Source of the DNA: Thermoleophilia bacterium | GTDB taxonomy: Bacteria; Actinomycetota; Thermoleophilia; Gaiellales; JAICJC01 | DNA length: 15,208 bases | Direction: 5' to 3' | Assembly: GCA_025928435.1 (NCBI GenBank) | Contig: JAICJM010000086.1 | Span: 1 to 15,208, forward strand | In this document: one piece after another, positions 7,461 through 14,075 of the stretch | Layout of the letters: each line of letters opens with the position of its first letter | How positions within the stretch are numbered: position 1 is the first letter of the stretch | Position numbers and translations under genes: made by a program | Notes under the pieces: model-generated | Seen by the model: the letters and a program-made list of their open reading frames with translations, nothing else | Databases searched by the model: none | Told to the model about the DNA's origin: nothing

Positions 7461-9459
7461 GCCCGAGCCGACGCCCGACCCGGTGCCGCTCGCGCTGCGC
7501 GCGGCGGCGCTCGGGGTCATCGCCGCGGCGCTCCTCGGCGTCCTGCTGTTCCGGCTGTGGGCGCTCCAGGTGCTCCACTCCGACCAGTACGTCGCCGCCG
7601 CCGCCCAGAACAGCCTCCGCACCCTGACGATGCCGTCGCCGCGGGGCCAGATCCTCGACCGCAACGGCCACGTGCTGGTCTCGAACACCTCCACGCTGGC
7701 CGTGCAGGTCGACGCCGCCCGGCTTCCCCACGGCGCGAACTGCGGGCCCACGATCGCCACGCACCAGGTGCAAGACCAGGCCGGCTGCGGCGTGCTGAAG
7801 CGGCTGGCGTGGGTGCTGGACGTGCCCTACAAGCACATGTGGCACAGCTTCTCCTACCTGTCCAAGGCGAACCCCGGCTATCCGGTCACGCTCCCCTTCG
7901 ACGTCACCCGCCGCCAGACCGCCTATGTTCTCGAGCGGCGCTGGCTCTTCCCCGGCGTCCAGTTCGAGCACACCTATCAGCGCACCTATCCGTCGCTGAA
8001 GGAGTTCGGCCCCACCAACCCGAACCTCCTCGGGTTCGTGGGCGCCATCACCCACGAGAACCTGCAGGACCGCTCGTACCACGAGAAGCTGCCGATGATC
8101 GGGACCGCCGGCCAGGCTGGCATCGAGAAGTCCTACGACCGCTACCTGCGCGGGCAGGACGGGAAGATCCAGGAGACGGTCGACCCGGCCGGGGCACCGG
8201 TCGGGCAGGCGTTCCTGACCCAGTCGCCGATCGCCGGCGACAACCTCCGCCTGACGATCGACGCGAGGCTCCAGAAGGCCGCCCAGTACGCGGTCGGCCA
8301 GGGCATCGCAATCGCACACGCGAACGGCGAGGTGCAGGCGGACTTCGGCGCCGTCGTCGCGATGAACCCGGACAACGGCGCCGTCTACGCGATGGCGTCC
8401 TCTCCCACTTACAGCCCGATGGTGCACGTGCCGCCGTACAACGGCTCGAAGGCCGTCTTCAAGAGCACGCTCACGCCGGCCTATGACAAGGCGTTCCAGG
8501 GCACGTATCCGGCCGGCTCGACGTTCAAGCCGATGACGGCCACCGCCGCCTACCAGTCGGGAATCCTGGCGCCGGGCCAGAGCCTGGACTGTCCCGGCCA
8601 GTACATCTCCAAGTGGGACATCGCCAAGCAGAAGACGGTGTTCCACGACTGGACGCCGCTCTCGATGGGGCCGATGGGCCTGGCGGAGGCGCTCACGGTC
8701 TCCTGCGACACGTTCTTCTACCAGCTCGGCGACAGATTCTGGGGCATGCAGGGGAAAGGTGAGCAGTTCCAGGGCTGGCTCCGCAAGCTCGGGTACGGGT
8801 CGGCGCCGCCGCTCGACGCGGGCGGGGCCCAGGCCGGCGTCGTCCCGGACGCAACGTGGAAGGCGAGCCAGGTCTGGCCCGGCACGGCCGCCCAGCAGGA
8901 GATCGAGGGCAGCTGGCTGCCCGGCGACGACATCAACCTGTCGATCGGCCAGGGCAACCTGCTCGTCTCGCCGCTGCAGCAGGCGGTCGCCTACAGCGCG
9001 CTCGAGAACGGTGGCAAGGTGGTGACCCCGCACGTCGGCCAGGCCGTCCTCGAGCCCGGCTCGACGACGCGGGTCGTCCCCGGCGGCCAGATCGACCCCG
9101 GGCCTGCGCGCAACCTGCACCTGCCGACGGAGCTGCTGAGCGAGATCAAGCAGGGCCTCTTTGGCGCCACGCACGCCGGCAACGGCACCTCGTCGGCAAC
9201 GTTCGGAAACTTCCAGCCGACCGTCTACGGCAAGACGGGCACCGCCGAGGTGCCCACGACCGACTGCCCGGACTGCGCCGACGCCTGGTGGGCCGGATGG
9301 GCCGAGCAGGGCGGCAAGCCGCTCGTGGTCGTGGCGTTCATCCACAACGGCGGCCACGGAGGCGTGTCGGCCGCGCCCGTCGCCGCGGCCGTCTTCCAGT
9401 CGTTCTTCGACCCGCGCAACCACTACAGCTTCCAGGCCGGGACGGACCAGTCGCGATGA
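7435..9459 (+). CDS. mrdA: Penicillin-binding protein 2, elongasome transpeptidase
   Basis: Class B PBP that cross-links new lateral-wall peptidoglycan together with RodA. The 674-residue product has a short cytoplasmic N-terminus, one membrane helix (about 20-45), and the dimerisation motif SPRGQILDRNGHVLVSN (about residues 67-83). The transpeptidase domain has the active-site STFK (Ser362, Lys365), SCD at 423-425 in place of SxN, and KTG at 600-602 in YGKTGTAE. Other typical segments are GTAGQAGIEKSYDRYLRG and SIGQGNLLVSPLQQAVAY. The Pro-rich N-terminus overlaps the end of mreD by 26 bases, and no other start precedes the helix. Six cysteines (103, 118, 386, 424, 611, 614) lie outside the membrane; 611 and 614 form a CPDC just after KTG. 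The TGA overlaps the rodA ATG (ATGA). Confidence 0.95.
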   Translation: MYLQRPPSRPEPTPDPVPLALRAAALGVIAAALLGVLLFRLWALQVLHSDQYVAAAAQNSLRTLTMPSPRGQILDRNGHVLVSNTSTLAVQVDAARLPHGANCGPTIATHQVQDQAGCGVLKRLAWVLDVPYKHMWHSFSYLSKANPGYPVTLPFDVTRRQTAYVLERRWLFPGVQFEHTYQRTYPSLKEFGPTNPNLLGFVGAITHENLQDRSYHEKLPMIGTAGQAGIEKSYDRYLRGQDGKIQETVDPAGAPVGQAFLTQSPIAGDNLRLTIDARLQKAAQYAVGQGIAIAHANGEVQADFGAVVAMNPDNGAVYAMASSPTYSPMVHVPPYNGSKAVFKSTLTPAYDKAFQGTYPAGSTFKPMTATAAYQSGILAPGQSLDCPGQYISKWDIAKQKTVFHDWTPLSMGPMGLAEALTVSCDTFFYQLGDRFWGMQGKGEQFQGWLRKLGYGSAPPLDAGGAQAGVVPDATWKASQVWPGTAAQQEIEGSWLPGDDINLSIGQGNLLVSPLQQAVAYSALENGGKVVTPHVGQAVLEPGSTTRVVPGGQIDPGPARNLHLPTELLSEIKQGLFGATHAGNGTSSATFGNFQPTVYGKTGTAEVPTTDCPDCADAWWAGWAEQGGKPLVVVAFIHNGGHGGVSAAPVAAAVFQSFFDPRNHYSFQAGTDQSR

Positions 9460-10610
9460 CCCACTACCTGCGCCACCTCGACTACCTGATGCTCGCGACC
9501 GCCCTCTCGATCTCGGCGTTCGGCCTGTGGATCATGCAGTCGGCGACCAAGAACTACTCGGGCAACCTCTACGGCCACCAGCTGCTCTACGTCATTGCCG
9601 GCACCGTCGGCATGCTCGCGGTCGCCGCCATCCCGCCGGCGCTGATGCGGCGTGTGCGATGGCCGCTCTACGCGTTCGTGCTGCTGACGACGGCGGCGGT
9701 GCTCGTCGCAGGCACCACCGTCGGCGGCGGCCGCCGCTGGATCAACCTGGGCGCCTTCCAGTTCCAGCCCTCGGAGTTCGCGAAGCTGCTCCTGATCGTC
9801 GGCCTCGCATCGGTGCTGGCCGCACGCCGCGGCATCACCGGCCCCGCCCGGCTGACGCTGCTCGCGATCGGCTACATCGGCCTGCCGGCGCTGCTCGTCT
9901 TCAAGGAGCCCGACTTCGGGACGATGCTCGTGTTCCTCGCCATCCTGCTCGGGATGCTCTTCGTGTACGGCATCCCGTGGCGGCACTTCGTGTGGATGAT
10001 CCTGGCCGTGTGCGTCCTTGCGGCGCTGGTCTTCTCGATCCTGCCCGGGATGGGCGTGCGGGTCGTCCAGGAGTACCAGATCACGCGCCTGACGTCGTTC
10101 CTGCACCCGGACCCGAACGACGTCCAGTCCGGTGGGTTCCAGCTGCGCCAGTCCGTGATCGCCGTGTCGCACGGCGGGCTCGGCGGCACCGGCGGCCAGA
10201 CCACGGTGCCGGGCCAGCCGCAGCTGGGCGCCACCCAGACGTCGCTCGGCTTCCTGCCCGAGGCGCCGACCGACTTCGTGTTCGCCGTCGTCGGCGAGGA
10301 GCGCGGGTTCGTGGGGGCGGCCTGGCTCATCTGCCTGTACGCCCTGCTCCTGTGGCGCGGCCTCAAGGTGATCACGAAGTCGCGCTCGACGTTCGGGAGC
10401 CTCGTCGCCGCCGGGGTCGTCTCGATGCTGCTGTTCCAGATCTTCATCAACATCGGGATGACGATCGGCCTCGCGCCGGTCACGGGCATCCCGTTGCCGT
10501 TCATGAGCTTCGGCGGCTCGCACACGATCACGAACCTGCTCGCGATCGGGGTGTTGCAGGCGATCCACGTCCATGCCCAGGCGGCCGACGAGCCGGTGTA
10601 CGCCCTGTGA
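9456..10610 (+). CDS. rodA: RodA, SEDS peptidoglycan glycosyltransferase
   Basis: A SEDS-family multi-pass membrane enzyme that polymerises lipid II glycan strands for lateral growth in complex with PBP2. The 384-residue product has about ten hydrophobic segments and the family motifs: GGGRRWINLGAFQFQPSEFAKL (Trp95 region), FKEPDFGTMLVF, GGLGGTG, FLPEAPTDFVFAVVGEERGFVG with the putative catalytic Asp273, and GIPLPFMSFGGSH. Family members usually read LPExHTDF; here the residue before TDF is Pro rather than His. Absence of an FtsZ-ring partner gene and the mre context argue for RodA over FtsW. The ATG overlaps the mrdA stop, and the stop overlaps the next gene's GTG. Confidence 0.96.
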   Translation: MTHYLRHLDYLMLATALSISAFGLWIMQSATKNYSGNLYGHQLLYVIAGTVGMLAVAAIPPALMRRVRWPLYAFVLLTTAAVLVAGTTVGGGRRWINLGAFQFQPSEFAKLLLIVGLASVLAARRGITGPARLTLLAIGYIGLPALLVFKEPDFGTMLVFLAILLGMLFVYGIPWRHFVWMILAVCVLAALVFSILPGMGVRVVQEYQITRLTSFLHPDPNDVQSGGFQLRQSVIAVSHGGLGGTGGQTTVPGQPQLGATQTSLGFLPEAPTDFVFAVVGEERGFVGAAWLICLYALLLWRGLKVITKSRSTFGSLVAAGVVSMLLFQIFINIGMTIGLAPVTGIPLPFMSFGGSHTITNLLAIGVLQAIHVHAQAADEPVYAL

Positions 10611-11515
10611 GCAAGAAGGGGCAGAAGCTGGGCGCGGTGGCCTCGGCCACGATGGCGCAGAAGGCGCTGCGGGAGATCGGCGAGGCGTCGACCGGGGTCG
10701 GCCCGATCGTCCTGTGCGGGCGGTCCGCGCCGGTCGAGCAGGTGCGCGCGGCGCTGCTCGAGGCGAAGCTCAGCAACAGCTCGGCGGTCGAGGCGTACGC
10801 CATCCGGCGGCTGCGGCCCGAGGACCGCGAGCAGCTCCGGCGCGCGTCGGTCGTCGTCTACGGCGGCGAGGCGGCCCACCGGCTCGACGACGAGACTCGC
10901 GCCGACCTCGAGGTCGTGGGCCGCGCAGGCCGTCCGCTGATCGTCGTCCTCGAGGGCGTCGACCTGCCGATGGACGCGTCGGTCGAGGCCGCCCGCGTGC
11001 GCGGCGTCGAGCCGGACGACGTGCTTGCGGCGAAGCGCGGCCGGTTCCCCGGGAAGCGCGTCCTGCACGAGATCGCGAAGAAGGCAGGACCCGCCGGCCC
11101 GGCGCTCGCGGCCCGCCTGCCCGCCCTCCGGCAGGCGGTGGTCGAGTCGGTCATCGAGACGGCCGCGCGCCGCAACGCGGTCATCGCGGCCGCGGTCTGG
11201 ATCCCCGGGGCCGACATGCCGCTCCTGACCGCCGTCGAGATGCGGATGGTGCTCCAGATCGGGGTCTGCTACGGGGTCGAGGTCGGCCCCGACCGCGCGG
11301 TCGAGCTTCTGACCCTGCTGGGCGCGGGCTTCGGGCTGCGCGCCGCCGCCCGCGAGCTGCTGGATGTCGTGCCTGTCGCAGGCTGGCTCGTGAAGGGCGG
11401 AGTCGCCTACAGCGGCACGCAGGCGATGGGCCGCGCGGCGGCGGAGTACTTCGAGCGCGGCGCGCCGGCCGGCCTGGCCAACCTGCGCGAGAAGGCCGAA
11501 GAGCTGCGCGGATAA
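10607..11515 (+). CDS. DUF697-domain protein with GTPase-like N-terminal half
   Basis: A 302-residue protein beginning at GTG 10607, in a GTGA overlap with rodA. The C-terminal part (about 165-290) reads as a DUF697/YcjF-type domain: ETAARRNAVIAAAVWIPGADMPLLTAVEMRMVLQIGVCYGVEV (IPGADMP at 199-205), then LLGAGFGLRAAARELLDVVPVAGWLVKGGVAYSGTQAMG. This domain often follows small Era-like GTPase domains and may associate with membranes through its helices. The N-terminal half has alternating beta-strands (PIVLCG, ASVVVYGG, PLIVVLEGVDLP) that look like a Rossmann or GTPase fold. There is no GxxxxGKS P-loop and no clear NKxD, so it probably does not bind GTP. Its place as the last gene of the mreC-rodA run suggests a role near the elongasome, which is inference from position only. 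Confidence 0.8.
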   Translation: MSKKGQKLGAVASATMAQKALREIGEASTGVGPIVLCGRSAPVEQVRAALLEAKLSNSSAVEAYAIRRLRPEDREQLRRASVVVYGGEAAHRLDDETRADLEVVGRAGRPLIVVLEGVDLPMDASVEAARVRGVEPDDVLAAKRGRFPGKRVLHEIAKKAGPAGPALAARLPALRQAVVESVIETAARRNAVIAAAVWIPGADMPLLTAVEMRMVLQIGVCYGVEVGPDRAVELLTLLGAGFGLRAAARELLDVVPVAGWLVKGGVAYSGTQAMGRAAAEYFERGAPAGLANLREKAEELRG

Positions 11516-11516
11516 C

Positions 11517-11573
11517 CCCGAACATCGGGGACAGTACCCACGACGTGGGGACTGTCCCCACTGTCTCGTGGGG
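11517..11573. repeat. Clustered short palindromes before the radical SAM gene
   Basis: Overlapping inverted repeats fill this gap. CCCCGA/TCGGGG (11517-11530) has a 3-base loop. GGGGACAGT (11527-11535) pairs with ACTGTCCCC (11551-11559), and CCCAC (11537-11541) with GTGGG (11545-11549) around the loop GAC, with one mismatch between stems. CCCCAC (11556-11561) pairs with GTGGGG (11568-11573). The perfect 13-mer GGGGACTGTCCCC occupies 11547-11559. There is no T-tract, so a classic terminator is unlikely; the hairpin could still block read-through from rodA and the DUF697 gene. It looks like a REP-type intergenic repeat. Confidence 0.7.
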
Positions 11574-11591
11574 CCCGGCCCCATCGTCGAC

Positions 11592-11597
11592 TACCAT
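11592..11597 (+). promoter_or_regulatory. Possible -10 element for the radical SAM gene
   Basis: TACCAT fits TANNNT and ends 8 bases before ATG 11606, a spacing seen for leaderless transcripts. No Shine-Dalgarno sequence precedes the ATG, which is consistent. The upstream side is occupied by the palindrome cluster and no -35 is clear. Confidence 0.25.
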
Positions 11598-11605
11598 GCG
11601 GAACG

Positions 11606-13372
11606 ATGGGCAACGCCCTGCTCGAGGACAGAATTGAGGCCGTGCTGGAGACGGTGCAGAAGCCGTCCCGGTACATCGGTGGCGAGGCGAACCAGGTGCG
11701 AAAGCCGCAGGCGACCTCGCTCGTCGCCCTCTGCTATCCCGACGCGTACGAGATCGGGATCTCCAACCAGGCGCTGCAGATCCTCTACCAGCAGGTGAAC
11801 GGGCGCGAGGGGATGGCGGCCGAGCGGGTGTACTGCCCGTGGCCGGACATGGCCGACGCGATGCGGCGCCAGGGGCTGCCGCTCTTCACCCTCGAGTCGT
11901 GGCGGCCGGTGCGCGAGGTCGACCTGCTCGGGATCACGCTGCAGGCCGAGCTGACCTACTCGAACGTGCTCGAGGTGCTCGACCTGGCGGGCATCCCGCT
12001 GCGGGCGGCCGATCGCGGCGAGGGCGACCCGATCGTCGTCGCCGGCGGGCCGAGCGCCTCCAACCCGGCGCCGCTCGCGCCGTTCTTCGACGCCGTCTTC
12101 ATGGGCGAGTCCGAGCGCGCGTTCGACGCGGTGCTCGACGTGATCGCCTCGGTGCCGGGCCGGGCCGCCCGGCTGGCGCGGATGGCCGAGAACCCGTACC
12201 TGTACATGCCGTCCGACAGACGCCATCCGGTCGAGCGGGCGGTGTATGCCGACTTCGCGATCGAGACGCACCCGACCAGCGTCGTCGTGCCGTACTCGTC
12301 GGCGATCTTCTCGCGCGCCTCCGTCGAGGTCATGCGCGGCTGCACCCGCGGCTGCCGCTTCTGCCACGCCGGGACGTGGTACCGGCCGGTGCGCGAGCGC
12401 CCGCCCGAGCAGGTCGTCGAGGCCGGCCTGGCCCAGCTGAACTGCACCGGCTACGACGAGCTCTCGCTGACGTCGCTCGCGACCAGCGACTACACCGGGA
12501 TCGTGCCGGCGATCGAGAAGATCAAGTCGCGCCTGCCCACGCTGCACCTGTCGCTGCCCTCGAACCGGGTCGACACCGGGCCGGTGGCGCTGACGGCGGC
12601 CGCGAACGCCCGCCAGAGCTCGATCACGCTCGCCCCCGAGGCGGCGACGCAGCGGATGCGCGACATCATCTGCAAGACGATCACGGACGAGATGATCGAG
12701 CAGGCGATCGAGGCGGCCTTCAAGGCCGGCTACACGAGCCTGAAGATGTACTTCATGATCGGCTTGCCGCGCGAGACGCACGCGGAGGTGCAGGGCATCG
12801 TCGACCTCGGCATCAAGGCCCGCGAGATCGGGCGCCGCGTGCGGCCGGGCGGCGGCCGCTTCTCGGTGCACGTGAGCGCGTCGAACTTCGTGCCGAAGCC
12901 GCACACACCCTTCCAGTGGGAGGGGATGGCGAGCCGGATGCAGCTCGATGCGAAGCAGGCCTACATGCGGCGGGCGATGCCGACCCGCCAGATCCGGCTC
13001 TCGCTGCACGACCTGCGCACCTCGATGCTCGAGGGTGCGCTCGCGCGCGGGGGCGAGGAGACGGCGGACGTGATCGAGGCGGCGTGGCGCGGCGGAGCCC
13101 GCTTCGACGCCTGGAGCGAGATGTACCGGGAGGACGCCTGGGAGGCCGCGTTTGCGGCCGCCGGGACGAGCGTGGACGAGCAGGCCACCCGGGAGTACGG
13201 AGAGTGGGACGAGCTGCCGTGGGATCACGTGCGCTCGGGCATCTCCAAGGAGTTCCTCCTGGACGAGTGGGGGCAGAGCCGCGCCGAGGTGGCGACGGGC
13301 GACTGCCGCTGGGACGGATGCACCGACTGCGGTGCGTGCTTCGGGCCCGTCCGCAACAGACTGGTGAACTGA
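11606..13372 (+). CDS. Radical SAM protein of the TIGR03960 type
   Basis: A 588-residue radical SAM protein of unknown reaction. The N-terminal part has the family opening VQKPSRYIGGEANQVRK (about 17-33), CYPDAYEIGISNQALQILY, and a cobalamin-binding-like region with DLLGITLQAELTYSN and VVAGGPSASNPAPLAPFFD. The SAM [4Fe-4S] motif is EVMRGCTRGCRFCHAG with Cys246, Cys250 and Cys253. The core continues with SLPSNRVD, SSITLAPEAATQRMRDIICK and LKMYFMIGLPRET. The C-terminus carries a second cysteine set, CRWDGCTDCGACFG (Cys567, 572, 575, 578), which may hold another cluster. In many bacteria this protein is fused to the DUF2344 (TIGR03936) protein; here they are separate neighbours, 55 bases apart. 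The ATG start is supported by the conserved N-terminus. The family call is firm, the biochemical role unknown. Confidence 0.93.
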   Translation: MGNALLEDRIEAVLETVQKPSRYIGGEANQVRKPQATSLVALCYPDAYEIGISNQALQILYQQVNGREGMAAERVYCPWPDMADAMRRQGLPLFTLESWRPVREVDLLGITLQAELTYSNVLEVLDLAGIPLRAADRGEGDPIVVAGGPSASNPAPLAPFFDAVFMGESERAFDAVLDVIASVPGRAARLARMAENPYLYMPSDRRHPVERAVYADFAIETHPTSVVVPYSSAIFSRASVEVMRGCTRGCRFCHAGTWYRPVRERPPEQVVEAGLAQLNCTGYDELSLTSLATSDYTGIVPAIEKIKSRLPTLHLSLPSNRVDTGPVALTAAANARQSSITLAPEAATQRMRDIICKTITDEMIEQAIEAAFKAGYTSLKMYFMIGLPRETHAEVQGIVDLGIKAREIGRRVRPGGGRFSVHVSASNFVPKPHTPFQWEGMASRMQLDAKQAYMRRAMPTRQIRLSLHDLRTSMLEGALARGGEETADVIEAAWRGGARFDAWSEMYREDAWEAAFAAAGTSVDEQATREYGEWDELPWDHVRSGISKEFLLDEWGQSRAEVATGDCRWDGCTDCGACFGPVRNRLVN

Positions 13373-13380
13373 CCGGCAAC

Positions 13381-13395
13381 CGGGGTCAGACCCCG
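13381..13395. repeat. 15-bp perfect palindrome between radical SAM and DUF2344 genes
   Basis: CGGGGTCAGACCCCG is a perfect inverted repeat around A13388; the 13-mer core 13382-13394 follows the same 6-1-6 plan as the copies near 5981 and at 11547-11559. It is followed by the palindromic CGGCCGGCCG-like stretch (about 13399-13408). The loop would be short, so it is more plausible as a repeat or protein site than as a terminator. Confidence 0.6.
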
Positions 13396-13416
13396 AACGG
13401 CCGGCCGCTGAAAGTT

Positions 13417-13424
13417 GAGAAGGA
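13417..13424 (+). promoter_or_regulatory. Ribosome binding site of the DUF2344 gene
   Basis: GAGAAGGA ends 3 bases before TTG 13428. The match to the anti-SD sequence is good but the spacing is short. It still supports this TTG, since no other start codon precedes the conserved TYRITFAVTG. Confidence 0.5.
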
Positions 13425-13427
13425 TCT

Positions 13428-14075
13428 TTGACATATCGAATTACCTTTGCGGTCACCGGGCGTGCGCGCTTCCTGTCGCACCTCGAGACCGTTGACGCCA
13501 TGCTCAGCGCGCTGCGGCGCGCCGGGTACGACATCGCCCTGTCGAAGGGCATGAAGCCCCGCCCCGTGATCTCGCTGGCGCTGCCGCGGGCCGTCGGCGT
13601 GCAGGCGCAGGCCGACCTGGCCGACGTCGCCCTGCACGGCGACCACGACCCGGCCGAGGTGGCGGGGCGGCTGGACGCCCAGCTGCCGCACGGCATCGCC
13701 GTCGTCGCCGTCGAGCCCGCAGAGGGCCCGACGGCGGCCGCGCGCGTGGACGCGGCCGAGTACGAGGTGGAGGTGGAGGAGGACGTCGACTGGGAGCGCG
13801 CGCTGCGCGCGTTCGCGGCCGCGGACAGCTGCGAGGTGGTGCGAACCGCCCCCGGCAAGCCCGACCGCACGGTGGACGTCACGAGATACTGCTCGAGCAT
13901 CGAGCACGAGCCGGGCCTTTTGCGGATGCAGCTTCGGATGACCGACGCCGGCACCGCCCGCCCGGATGAGATCGCACAGGCGGTCGCCGGCCTCGAAGGC
14001 CGGACCGCGACCATCAAGCGGCTGGTGCGGACGCGGATCGATCTGCGTCCCCAGCCGATAGGAGCACGCACTTGA
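13428..14075 (+). CDS. DUF2344 / TIGR03936 radical-SAM-linked protein
   Basis: A 215-residue protein that in many genomes is the C-terminal part of, or the neighbour of, a TIGR03960 radical SAM protein. The N-terminal half has the family signature: YRITFAVTGRARFLSHLETVDAMLSALRRAGYDIALSKGMKPRPVIS is read across residues 3-49, with the key FLSHLE, LRRAG and G(M/F)xPRP elements, then ALPRAVGVQAQADLADVAL. The C-terminal half is less conserved (VDVTRYCSSIE, LRMQLRMTDAGTARPDEIAQAVAG). Function is not known; constant pairing with the radical SAM protein and with RNase E/G suggests RNA or translation-related chemistry, which is inference. The start is TTG with an SD. The TGA overlaps the TTG of the RNase E/G gene (TTGA). 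Confidence 0.9.
   Translation: MTYRITFAVTGRARFLSHLETVDAMLSALRRAGYDIALSKGMKPRPVISLALPRAVGVQAQADLADVALHGDHDPAEVAGRLDAQLPHGIAVVAVEPAEGPTAAARVDAAEYEVEVEEDVDWERALRAFAAADSCEVVRTAPGKPDRTVDVTRYCSSIEHEPGLLRMQLRMTDAGTARPDEIAQAVAGLEGRTATIKRLVRTRIDLRPQPIGART
14060..14064 (+). promoter_or_regulatory. Ribosome binding site deciding the RNase E/G start
   Basis: AGGAG lies 7 bases before TTG 14072, an ideal spacing, and supports this TTG although it overlaps the preceding stop codon. Confidence 0.7.

Noticed and set aside
7249..9423. Long minus-strand open frame across mreD and mrdA
   Set aside because: Composition is repetitive Arg/Asp/Gly/Val/His with no domain signal; mrdA on the plus strand has all active-site motifs.
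11527..11559. Intrinsic terminator after the DUF697 gene
   Set aside because: The stem is strong but no T-tract follows, and the unit shares its core design with other intergenic repeats; recorded as a repeat instead.
11591..14071. Very long open frame on the minus strand antiparallel to the radical SAM and DUF2344 genes
   Set aside because: It is rich in Arg, His, Asp and Leu with no recognisable motif, spans two real genes and their intergenic repeat, and is what GC-rich third-position bias produces on the complementary strand.
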